A stretch of DNA of 43,615 nucleotides from contig NZ_JAKNHJ010000020.1 in assembly GCF_022133705.1 (NCBI RefSeq), positions 1-43,615 on the forward strand, in the 5' to 3' direction. This DNA is from Varibaculum cambriense. Lineage in GTDB: Bacteria > Actinomycetota > Actinomycetes > Actinomycetales > Actinomycetaceae. Under the pieces are notes generated by a model. It searched no databases and was not told the DNA's origin. It saw nothing but the letters and a program-made list of their open reading frames with translations. Positions 15,670 to 24,182 of this stretch are shown here, piece by piece; the first letter of the stretch is position 1; every line of letters starts with the position of its first letter. The translations under genes were made by a program, and so were the position numbers.

Positions 15670-18600
15670 CGGTCTTGGCGCAGTTTGCGAGCCGTGAGCA
15701 CTCCGGCTCCAGCCAGTGCCAGGATCGCGGAGATCAAAGCCAAGGTGGCTCCGTTCGCACCGGTAATTCTCAGTGACGAGGGCGCCGGTCCCGCGCTAGT
15801 GCCAGAGGCATTCGAACCACCGGTCATATACGCACCGGCAGGTGCCTCGACAGCTCCACCGTTTTGGTCAGCTGACGGTGGCGTAGTGCTTGCTCCACCG
15901 TTGTCACCCGGATGGGGTTCAGAGGTAGGGTCAGTACTGGGCGCAGTCGGCTGGGAAGTAGGTTCGTCGCTAGGCTTGGTGCTCGGCTCATCCGTGGGAT
16001 CGGGAGTCGGTTTATCTTCCGATCCCGCCAGGTTAACGAAGGGTTTCGCAGCGTTTTGTGACCATTTGCCATCCGTTCCCTTACTGAAAGAAAGCGTTTG
16101 CTCCGCTGCCAGTTCCAGACCCTTGGCAGTGGTTAGCTGCTTTAGCTGGTACTGCAAGCTTACGTCGTCAACCTTTACTTTATAGGCACCGGTCGCAGCA
16201 TCTTGGTCAGTGCGTACCGCGAAGGTGGTGGTGCCACTGACAAAATCAGCGACTTCAAAGGCAGCCGCGGTATTGGGCTTACCATCTTTGCCCAGGGGAG
16301 TGACCTGGAAAGAAGTTCCGGCTACTGGCTGATCTTTACCATCAACCACCTTCCAGGTGAGTTCCCCGCTGACCGGTTTGGGATCAGGGGTCGGCTCGTC
16401 TGTGGGATCCGGTTTGGGATCCGGGGTGGGATCGGTGGCCTGCTTGTTATTGCTGATCACCAGCGTCCCCTCAGTAAGGTCAACCCCGGTGTCATCTACT
16501 GAAACCTGAACTTTTCCACCCTCAAAACTGATGGTGTAAATCTTGGTGTCTTTGTCGTAACCTTCCGGGGCAGCGGTCTGCTGCAACTTATAGGTCTTAG
16601 CTTGATTCAAAGTGGCCTGGAAAGAGGCATCCGCCTTATTCTCCGTGACCGGAACGGTTTCGCTACCATCTTTCAGGGCGAAACTGCCGCCCGCTAGGGG
16701 CTTAGAATCCTTATCTACCAGTTTCCAAGTAAACTGCGCGGTCTTAATCACTGGAGTGTTTTCAAACTTGAGTCCGCCCAGATCAACGATTTGGCTGTAG
16801 CGTCCATCAGTTTGCAGCTTGAAGGTGACCACCTGGGCGCCGGTCTTGGGAACGAAATCAGCGCCAGCGGTTAGCTGTTCCACCTGGTATTTAAGAGAAC
16901 CATCTGGAACTTCTACCCGGTATTGCCCCAGATTTGGATTCAGATCCCGATCCCCGGCGATTGCGGTGGCATCAGATACGATGAAAGACTTCGTGGTATC
17001 CAAGTTCTGCCCATCAGCTTTAAAGGCAGTCACCTTAAAGGAAGTGCCGGGCACATACTGCTTAGCATCCGCGCTGGATACTACTTCCCAACGAATCTCT
17101 GCCTTGGTGGGAAGTTTAACGTTCTTAATAACCAGACCCTGATCTGCCAAAGGCTTACCATTTATCTGCGGCTGGTAGGTGTCACCCTTGGCAACGAAAG
17201 TGAGCGTATAGCTGGCGGTATCGGCTTTATAACCACTGGGAGCAGTAGTTTCGGTCAAAGTGTAGGTCTTGGCGGGATCCAGATTCGAAGCGCTATATAC
17301 CCCGGGATCGGCTGCGTCCTGGGAGGTAACCGTCAACGGGGCTTCCCCACCGCTCAGGGTGAAGGTAGCTCCATTAAGGTTCTTGCCGGCAGTGTCCGTC
17401 AGCTTCCAAGAGAAGGAAGTAGTAGCCGGAGGCTTCGGTAGAGCCACGTTGGTGAAGGTAACTTCACTGGTTTCCTTACCGGCAACCACCGCAGCCCAAA
17501 TCCCATTGGCGTTATCTTTTTCTACGAAACTTATTTGATAGGAGGTAGCGTCACCCAGCTTGTAGCCTTCGGGGGCGGCAGTCTGGGTGAGGGTGCAGGA
17601 GTCCTTAGTGGGATCCAAAGAAACGCTATAGGTACCGGAGGCGCTACCTGCAGCAGGAAGTGCTACCTCCTCAGAGCCGCAAACCAGTTTGAAGCTGCCA
17701 CCAGGCAGCAGATTATTGGCGGTATCTTGTAGTTTCCAGTTGAAAACTACCGGCTGAGGAGGCAGCGGAGTCTTGGTGTTAGTAATTACAAACGCTTCCC
17801 CGCTTGCTGCCTTGCCGTCTACTTTTGCCTGGTAGCCCTGGGAGGTCTTTTCAAAAGTAACGGTATGACTGGTTTGCTGCGGCAAGTCGTAGCCTTTTGG
17901 AGCAGCGGTTTGGGTGAGCACATAGCTCTTTGCCGGATCTAAGTCACTGGCGGTGAAAGTACCGGAAGCAGAATCCGGGATGGTAACTGCCGCACCGTCT
18001 TTTTCAGTCAAAGTAAACTGTCCGCCAGTTAATGGCTGGCCCTTATCATCCTGCAGCTGCCAGGTGAATGCAGTTGTTTCCGGCTTCGGATCCGGGGGAG
18101 TAACCGTGTCCTCACACTTAGTTACCGCTTTCACCACCGTATCGGCACTCAGCTTCGTCTGCATTAACTGATCCTCCGCTACCGGGGCATCGTTGAGTTC
18201 CCAATGATCCACCGCGCAGGTCTTACCCGAAACCGAGGGTAAAGTTACTGCCGGTAGCGATCCGATAACAGTATTCGGGGGTAGATAACGCGCAGTGGTA
18301 TACGCCTGGGGGAGGGAACCGCCCTCGCCAGCTACCTGGTACTTCAACGAGTAACCCTGCGCCCACAGCAACCCGTCCTGGGTGTAAATCTGGCCGTTAA
18401 CTGGGAAGATAAAGGCATCCGCCGCGTTCTTATCGCCGTGATAGGCGAACAGTGAGGGGGTCACTCGCGATTGCAGGTAATAGTTACCGGCCTTGGGAAC
18501 CGACAGTGCCAGATTATTGTAAAGAGTGCTGGTCAGAGCGGAGGAAAGCACAGTTTCGCCCTCGGCAGTGACCAGGGAGAAAGGTACTGACTGTTTCTTT

Positions 18601-20807
18601 TGGGTGAGCTTAGCTACCGCGGTACTCAAACCCAAAGTTTGCGGATTGCCGGCGCCGTCAGCTTTTCCATCAGCAAAACGCAAGTTTAGTACCTGCCCCT
18701 TGCCGGAGCTGGTGTCTAGGGGCATATTTTCCTTGTCGGCAAGCGGGTAGGTACGCTGCGCGCTGCCATCAGTACGGGGAGCACCCTCAGGCGAGGTGAC
18801 CTGGAGCTTAGCGCCGGCGTCCAAGTTTGCGGTAACGGTGTTGCCGCCACCGGTACTTTGGTAGCCGAGTCCTACCCCAGAGCTGGCCTGTCCGCCAATC
18901 AAATCCAGATTGGGGCTGCCGGAAAGAGTGATTTTAGCGGGAACTTTAGTCTGATACCCGGAGCCAATTGCTGCTCCGAAACCGTAACCTAATTTTTGAG
19001 TTTGCTGCGATACTGGCTGCACGGAGGCTTGCACTGTGGGAGAGTCAGAAATAGTGACCTGGAAGGGGTCGGATACGTAGGTATCTATAAACCCGGCACT
19101 GCCGATTACTGCTCCATCGCGGCGTCCAAAGACTTTCGCAGTCACATTTGCCTGGTCAGTGAGGCTTACCCGCCCGGAACGGTTAGCGGCAGCGCCAATA
19201 GCTCCGTTAACCGCAGTGTACTTTTCGGCAGAATCCCGGGCAGTCTCCGCATTCACTCGCGCATTTCCCGAAATAACCACCTGGTTTTGCTCGGCCCCGC
19301 GAATCGTGTCTTCGTTCAAACGGGAGTTGCCCGCAAAGATTTGTTCTGGGGGGAGACCGCCAGCCCCAATAGCGGGGGATTCTCGAACTACCCCGAGGGC
19401 ATCAACCTGGGCGCTATCAGTAATGGTGACCTTAGTAGCTCCCGAGGCGTAACCCCCACCAATCGCGGCGCCGCGACCGTTAGAATAGGCGGTTACCTGG
19501 GCATTACCAGAGATTTTTACGTCTAGGTTGGCGCTGTCAGGGCCAGACCCAATAGCCGCGATATCCCCGGCCTGATCGAGGTTAGAGTCCGCGGAGCCCA
19601 CTGCGACTTCGCCGCCGCTAATAGCTACTTCACAGCCAGGAGCCTTTGGCCAGCCGAGATTAGCGAAGTTTTCGTTCCAGTTGCCCACCCCACGGCAACC
19701 AATATTCATCGCGCTATTGCCGGTGTCGCCACTAGCCGGGCTGACCTGGACAAGGCCACCGGAAATATTTACCCGTGGGTACGGCTGGGTGAAAGCATTC
19801 TTTATGTGTCCCTCAGAATCTTGCATGGGGGTAGTGAAACTACCTGCCCCCAGGGCGGTGTGGTTCCCGGTAGCGTTAATCTGTCCGCCGCTAACGTTGA
19901 TAGTGACCGCCGCGTTTTTCTGTGCCCAATCGGCTTGTGCACCTGCCGGAAGTTTAACCGCGCCGCGACCAGTACCGATGAAAGCCCCTCCGTACGACCC
20001 GTTGCCTACTTTTGCCAGGTTGACAGACCCGCCTTTGACATTGATAGTGCCCCCAGCGCTCCAGGGGGTTTGATCGTAGTTGTTGAGCCAGCTGGGATTA
20101 GTATTCGGGTTCACCTCGTAGTAAGCACCACCGGAACCAATCAGGGCAGCACTTTCGGAAGACCCCTTGAGGTTTAAGGTGCCGCCAGCAATGTTAATGG
20201 TGCCGAAAGTTGAAAAGTATTGGGTTCCAATCAGGGCTGCTTGAGAGCGGGGAGAGCCGGGATTGTTCAGGTTCAAGACACCCGATCCCGCCTGGCCGAC
20301 ATTCAAAGTAGTATCTGCCTTTACCTGCACCAAGGGGAGTGGAACCGGGTATTCCTTGGTGGCATTTTCCGAGGAGGCGTCCTGGCGGGTGAAAGTGTTT
20401 GTCCCGCTAAAAGCCAGGCGGTTATGGGCATTGTTGTCCCCAGCGGTAACCATCGCCAAGTCTGGGTGGGAGGAGTTATCGATATTGAGGTTGTTTACCG
20501 TCAGGGTATGACCTGCGGTGACCAGGAAAGACAGTCCCTTAAAAGTCTTATTAGTCGCGCCGGTTACGGTGACGTTGCCCCCAACAGTGATGGTGCGCTT
20601 TGAGGCGTCGGCAGGCAAAGCAGAATCGCTGAGGTCGATGTCCTCGGTGAGGACGGTACCCAGCTGGTTCCAGGATTTGATGACCTTACCGTTGGCGGCG
20701 TTAGCGACACCTACCGCTAAAGCCGGACCGATCAGGGCGATCATGTATCCGATTAGGGAGAGGGTGAGGACTAGCGCCGTGGGGCGCTTAGCTAAGGGAT
20801 TGCGCAT
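15666..20807 (-). CDS. Large secreted surface protein with beta-helix-like region, six SpaA/Cna-B-like repeats and sortase-type C-terminus
   Basis: The 1713-residue protein has a signal peptide (residues 1-37, basic start, hydrophobic core, GVANA cleavage region). Residues about 50-660 consist of Gly-rich repeats such as GAAIGGGYASG followed by short VTISGxAxV-like strands, which suggests a right-handed beta-helix. Six domains of about 95-125 residues follow from about residue 909, each starting with a (F/I/L)xW(K/Q/E)(L/V) strand and most carrying a TAAPxGY-like segment: these are SpaA/Cna-B-like. A Pro/Thr/Asp-rich wall-spanning stretch (about 1600-1655) leads to LRITG, a hydrophobic helix and RKLRQDR. 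That end resembles a sortase signal, but with Arg where Pro is expected. I chose ATG 20807 (AGGAG before it) over an upstream TTG. It probably acts as an adhesin; no sortase gene is in the window. Confidence 0.85.
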   Translation of the reverse strand: MRNPLAKRPTALVLTLSLIGYMIALIGPALAVGVANAANGKVIKSWNQLGTVLTEDIDLSDSALPADASKRTITVGGNVTVTGATNKTFKGLSFLVTAGHTLTVNNLNIDNSSHPDLAMVTAGDNNAHNRLAFSGTNTFTRQDASSENATKEYPVPLPLVQVKADTTLNVGQAGSGVLNLNNPGSPRSQAALIGTQYFSTFGTINIAGGTLNLKGSSESAALIGSGGAYYEVNPNTNPSWLNNYDQTPWSAGGTINVKGGSVNLAKVGNGSYGGAFIGTGRGAVKLPAGAQADWAQKNAAVTINVSGGQINATGNHTALGAGSFTTPMQDSEGHIKNAFTQPYPRVNISGGLVQVSPASGDTGNSAMNIGCRGVGNWNENFANLGWPKAPGCEVAISGGEVAVGSADSNLDQAGDIAAIGSGPDSANLDVKISGNAQVTAYSNGRGAAIGGGYASGATKVTITDSAQVDALGVVRESPAIGAGGLPPEQIFAGNSRLNEDTIRGAEQNQVVISGNARVNAETARDSAEKYTAVNGAIGAAANRSGRVSLTDQANVTAKVFGRRDGAVIGSAGFIDTYVSDPFQVTISDSPTVQASVQPVSQQTQKLGYGFGAAIGSGYQTKVPAKITLSGSPNLDLIGGQASSGVGLGYQSTGGGNTVTANLDAGAKLQVTSPEGAPRTDGSAQRTYPLADKENMPLDTSSGKGQVLNLRFADGKADGAGNPQTLGLSTAVAKLTQKKQSVPFSLVTAEGETVLSSALTSTLYNNLALSVPKAGNYYLQSRVTPSLFAYHGDKNAADAFIFPVNGQIYTQDGLLWAQGYSLKYQVAGEGGSLPQAYTTARYLPPNTVIGSLPAVTLPSVSGKTCAVDHWELNDAPVAEDQLMQTKLSADTVVKAVTKCEDTVTPPDPKPETTAFTWQLQDDKGQPLTGGQFTLTEKDGAAVTIPDSASGTFTASDLDPAKSYVLTQTAAPKGYDLPQQTSHTVTFEKTSQGYQAKVDGKAASGEAFVITNTKTPLPPQPVVFNWKLQDTANNLLPGGSFKLVCGSEEVALPAAGSASGTYSVSLDPTKDSCTLTQTAAPEGYKLGDATSYQISFVEKDNANGIWAAVVAGKETSEVTFTNVALPKPPATTSFSWKLTDTAGKNLNGATFTLSGGEAPLTVTSQDAADPGVYSASNLDPAKTYTLTETTAPSGYKADTASYTLTFVAKGDTYQPQINGKPLADQGLVIKNVKLPTKAEIRWEVVSSADAKQYVPGTSFKVTAFKADGQNLDTTKSFIVSDATAIAGDRDLNPNLGQYRVEVPDGSLKYQVEQLTAGADFVPKTGAQVVTFKLQTDGRYSQIVDLGGLKFENTPVIKTAQFTWKLVDKDSKPLAGGSFALKDGSETVPVTENKADASFQATLNQAKTYKLQQTAAPEGYDKDTKIYTISFEGGKVQVSVDDTGVDLTEGTLVISNNKQATDPTPDPKPDPTDEPTPDPKPVSGELTWKVVDGKDQPVAGTSFQVTPLGKDGKPNTAAAFEVADFVSGTTTFAVRTDQDAATGAYKVKVDDVSLQYQLKQLTTAKGLELAAEQTLSFSKGTDGKWSQNAAKPFVNLAGSEDKPTPDPTDEPSTKPSDEPTSQPTAPSTDPTSEPHPGDNGGASTTPPSADQNGGAVEAPAGAYMTGGSNASGTSAGPAPSSLRITGANGATLALISAILALAGAGVLTARKLRQDR

Positions 20808-20924
20808 CAGGACTCCTGCTGGTTTCCTCAAAGTTACAAAGATTACAATTCTGTAACAAGTCTACCAGAATTTGAGGTTGATCCGCTAGTGAGTTCGCCC
20901 TTAAAAACTTATTGTTTATGCTGG

Positions 20925-22259
20925 TTAGGCCGATTGTGGTAGAAGTAGCATCAACGCTTCTAAGGGGATGGTTACCCAGTCGGGACGTTGCTCGGCTTCG
21001 TAGCGCACTTCATAGAGAGCTTTTTCCACTTCAAAGGCTCTTAAAACCACTAGCGCGGGGCCGGGAAGTTGTTCTTCTCCAAAGTATCCGGACAGGAAGG
21101 CTAGGCGGGCACGGTTAAGCCAGTCTCCATCCGCCCCGCCCTCTACGCGGGCATAGTCGAATGAACGCAGCATCCCGGCAATATCCCGCTCTACCTGATC
21201 AGGAGCGGTACGTTCTTCTAGGGGGCGTAAAGGTTCGCCCTCGAAATCGATCGCATACCAACTCTTCGAGCTATACAGGCACTGACCTAGGTGATAGTCT
21301 CCGTGTACTCGCTGCGTAGGTGGCAATCCTCCCAGGCCAGTAAGTGCCTGAGCGAGGCGAGCGACTTCCTCCCCGATTAAATGGTCTCGCAGTTGCGGAT
21401 AAGCGGCCTCCGCCTGCTGATACTGGTTGCGCAAACGGGTAGCGAGCATAGTTCCTGAGGCCGGATCCTCGCCCTGCCCAAAGGCCTCCAAAAGGTGGCG
21501 GTGCATATCGGCGGTAAACGCTCCTAGCTGGTGAGCTAGCTCCGTGGGGTCTTCGCCGCTCGCGGCCAGGGAACAAATCAGCTTGAAACCATCTTGAGCC
21601 TGATCTAGGCAGATCGCCGCACTTGCGGTAGTGACCTCTTGGGGTTGGCCCTCTTGATCCCAAAGACTAAGCTGCGAGTAACCGCGGGGCTGTGGCACTC
21701 CCTGCCAGCCGGTACGCGCCAACGCCAAGGGTACGGTCACCTCCGGGTTCGACCCGGTTACGAGCACCCGGAAAAACTTAATAATCGTGGGGTATTTTCC
21801 GCCCAACAGCACCGAAGTATTAGATTGTTCCCCAGATAAAACTTTGCTTTCCAAACTGGCAGCTAGCAGGTTAGACAACAGATCGTCAGCTTCTGGCAAT
21901 AGGGGCAAAGTGCCCGCCTGGTGGGTAGAGCGGATCCAATGCTGTACGTATGCCGGGCAGTAGGGGCCGTCTACCAGGTATCCGGGATTTTCCTTGGGGT
22001 AGGAAGTACGTCCGGCTATCCCTGCTCCGTTCCAATCTGCCACCAACGCCAAGGGTAGGTGATACCAGATGCCCTGCGCTTCCAAAATCAAGAGCCGGAA
22101 ATTCGGATCTTCAAGTTCCCGATAATCTAAAACCCGCACCTGGGAGCGCTCCAGGTTAGAGGGAAACCAACGCCGCTGGATCAGATACTCCCAGATAGTG
22201 TCGATAATAGCGTCTCTGCCAGGCCATTTAAGCTGGCTATTGGGGGACTCAGCGGTCAT
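20925..22259 (-). CDS. mak: Maltokinase
   Basis: The 444-residue protein phosphorylates maltose to maltose-1-phosphate with ATP, feeding GlgE. The aminoglycoside-phosphotransferase-like catalytic core is seen in RVHGDYHLGQCLY and YAIDFEGEPLRPLEERT (about residues 315-350), both classic maltokinase motifs; the N-terminal cap region LILEAQGIWYHLPLAL is also typical. ATG 22259 has AAAGGAG seven bases upstream and lies inside the end of treS (11-base overlap), so translation of the two is coupled. In many actinobacteria TreS and maltokinase form a stable complex or are fused. The protein is full length. Confidence 0.93.
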   Translation of the reverse strand: MTAESPNSQLKWPGRDAIIDTIWEYLIQRRWFPSNLERSQVRVLDYRELEDPNFRLLILEAQGIWYHLPLALVADWNGAGIAGRTSYPKENPGYLVDGPYCPAYVQHWIRSTHQAGTLPLLPEADDLLSNLLAASLESKVLSGEQSNTSVLLGGKYPTIIKFFRVLVTGSNPEVTVPLALARTGWQGVPQPRGYSQLSLWDQEGQPQEVTTASAAICLDQAQDGFKLICSLAASGEDPTELAHQLGAFTADMHRHLLEAFGQGEDPASGTMLATRLRNQYQQAEAAYPQLRDHLIGEEVARLAQALTGLGGLPPTQRVHGDYHLGQCLYSSKSWYAIDFEGEPLRPLEERTAPDQVERDIAGMLRSFDYARVEGGADGDWLNRARLAFLSGYFGEEQLPGPALVVLRAFEVEKALYEVRYEAEQRPDWVTIPLEALMLLLPQSA

Positions 22260-24159
22260 CTTGGTTCTCCTTTAACACCGAGAAATCTAGCGCCGGGTAA
22301 GGATAGGCGGTAGTTTCGGCATCTGTGTCGGGTTGTGGGGCAGCTGCCGAGGTGGCGCTATGGGCGATCACCGGAACAGAGGTAGTAGTGGTTGGGGGCT
22401 CATTTTCTTTATCTTGCAGGTCTTGTGCCTGGTCAGGAGCAAAAAGTTCTAGCCAATAAAAACCGTGGCGGTTCAGAGTTACGGTGACGGTTTCATCCGC
22501 GCCCACTGCTGGGAACCAGCCGCCATCGAAAGCTTCCCGCAAACACCAAGTGGCCATCCCGGGCAAGGTTAGCCGCGCCGCTACCGCGCCCTCGCCCAGA
22601 TTGTAGATGCAAAGCACTGTGGAGTTTTGGTCCCGGCGAATAAAGGCCAATACCGAGTCCTGATCTGAGCCTACCTGTGACAATGACCCTTGCCCGAAGC
22701 AGGTCAGGCGGCGGCGCAAATGGATAGCATCGCGCAACCAGTGCAGCAACGACGTGGGACGCCCCAGAGATTCTTGCACGTTAATGGTGCGGTTATCCCA
22801 ACCGGGAGAGTCAATCAGGGGAACCAGGAAAGACTCCGGGTCGGCGGAAGAAAAGCCAGCGGTCGCCGAAGTATCCCATTGCATGGGAGTGCGCACTCCG
22901 AACCGGTCAGGGAGCCAAATATTGTCGCCCATGCCGATTTCGTCCCCGTAATAGAGGAAGGGCGAACCAGGCATAGAAAGCAAGAGGGCGTGGGCGAGTT
23001 CTATTTTGCGGCGAGAACCCCCTAAAAGCGGCGCGAGGCGGCGGCGAATCCCCACGTTCGCCCGCATCCGCGATTCCGGTGCATACCAGGAATACATGTT
23101 TTCACGTTCCTGGTCAGTCACCATTTCCAGGGTGAGTTCATCGTGGTTACGCAAGAAAGTTCCCCATTGGGCACCCGCCGGCAGCTCCGGTAGCTCCGCT
23201 AGGATTTGCCGCAGCCCCTTGGAAGAGCCGGTGCGCAGCGCCGCAAACAGCCGAGGCATTAGGGGGAAGTGGAAACAAATATGGCATTCGGGTTCGGTTT
23301 CGCTGCCGAAATAGTCAATCACATCCAAGGGGGGCTGATTGGCTTCGGCCACCATTAACGTTCCCGGGAACTCTGCGTCCACCATTTTGCGCAGTTCGCT
23401 CACAAACCAGTGAGTTTTCGGGAGGTTTTCGCAGTTGGTGTCGTTTTCTTCAAATAGGTAGGGGATCGCGTCCAGGCGGAAACCATCCACCCCGGTGCGG
23501 CACCAGTAGCGCACCACGTTCATTACTGCCGCTTGCACCGCCGGATTTTCAAAGTTCAAATCCGGTTGGTGCGAAAAGAAACGATGCCAATAGTACTGTC
23601 CGCGTACCTCGTCATAGGTCCAGTTAGAGGTTTCGGTGTCGATAAAAATAATGCGGGCATCTTGGTAGTCCTGGTCGCTGTCTCGCCAAACGTAAAAATC
23701 CCCGTATTCGCCCTCGGGATCCTTCCGGGAAGCTTCGAACCAAGGATGCTGGTCAGAGGTGTGGTTGACTACAATATCGACCAGGATGCGGATGCCGCGC
23801 TCGTGAGCGGCCTCCACTAAGGCAGTGAAGTCTTCCATCGAACCGAAAGCCGGGTTCACATCGGTGTAGGCGCTAATGTCGTAGCCACCATCGCGCATCG
23901 GCGAAGGATAAAAGGGAGGCAGCCACAGGCAATCCACTCCCAGCCAGGCCAGGTAATCCAGACGGGAAATCAGCCCCTGGAAATCCCCCACGCCGTCCCC
24001 ATTAGAATCCGAAAACGCCTGGATCAGTACTTCGTAGAAAACGGCGCTGCGATACCAGTTCGGGGTTTCCGCAGGGGAGGGAACCGCCTGGCAATCCCGG
24101 CGCGGCAGCAATAGTTTGCCCAGGTTGTCGTATTCCTCAGTTATGGCTTCGCTCAACAA
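22249..24159 (-). CDS. treS: Trehalose synthase (maltose alpha-D-glucosyltransferase)
   Basis: This 636-residue GH13 enzyme interconverts trehalose and maltose. Typical TreS features are the opening NWYRSAVFYEVLIQAFSDSN, the nucleophile Asp230 in GFRLDAIPYL, the acid/base Glu272 in MVAEANQPP, and the third acid in FLRNHDELTLEMV. The last 60 residues after the C-terminal sheet domain are a Thr/Ala/Pro-rich tail absent from most TreS proteins. The start is a TTG (24159, or the adjacent TTG at 24156) following GAGGAG; no ATG fits. The gene lies 23 bases after glgE and overlaps mak, so the three form one operon for converting trehalose to glucan. Confidence 0.94.
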   Translation of the reverse strand: MLSEAITEEYDNLGKLLLPRRDCQAVPSPAETPNWYRSAVFYEVLIQAFSDSNGDGVGDFQGLISRLDYLAWLGVDCLWLPPFYPSPMRDGGYDISAYTDVNPAFGSMEDFTALVEAAHERGIRILVDIVVNHTSDQHPWFEASRKDPEGEYGDFYVWRDSDQDYQDARIIFIDTETSNWTYDEVRGQYYWHRFFSHQPDLNFENPAVQAAVMNVVRYWCRTGVDGFRLDAIPYLFEENDTNCENLPKTHWFVSELRKMVDAEFPGTLMVAEANQPPLDVIDYFGSETEPECHICFHFPLMPRLFAALRTGSSKGLRQILAELPELPAGAQWGTFLRNHDELTLEMVTDQERENMYSWYAPESRMRANVGIRRRLAPLLGGSRRKIELAHALLLSMPGSPFLYYGDEIGMGDNIWLPDRFGVRTPMQWDTSATAGFSSADPESFLVPLIDSPGWDNRTINVQESLGRPTSLLHWLRDAIHLRRRLTCFGQGSLSQVGSDQDSVLAFIRRDQNSTVLCIYNLGEGAVAARLTLPGMATWCLREAFDGGWFPAVGADETVTVTLNRHGFYWLELFAPDQAQDLQDKENEPPTTTTSVPVIAHSATSAAAPQPDTDAETTAYPYPALDFSVLKENQDDR

Positions 24160-24182
24160 ATACTCCTCTTACATGATGCAGT

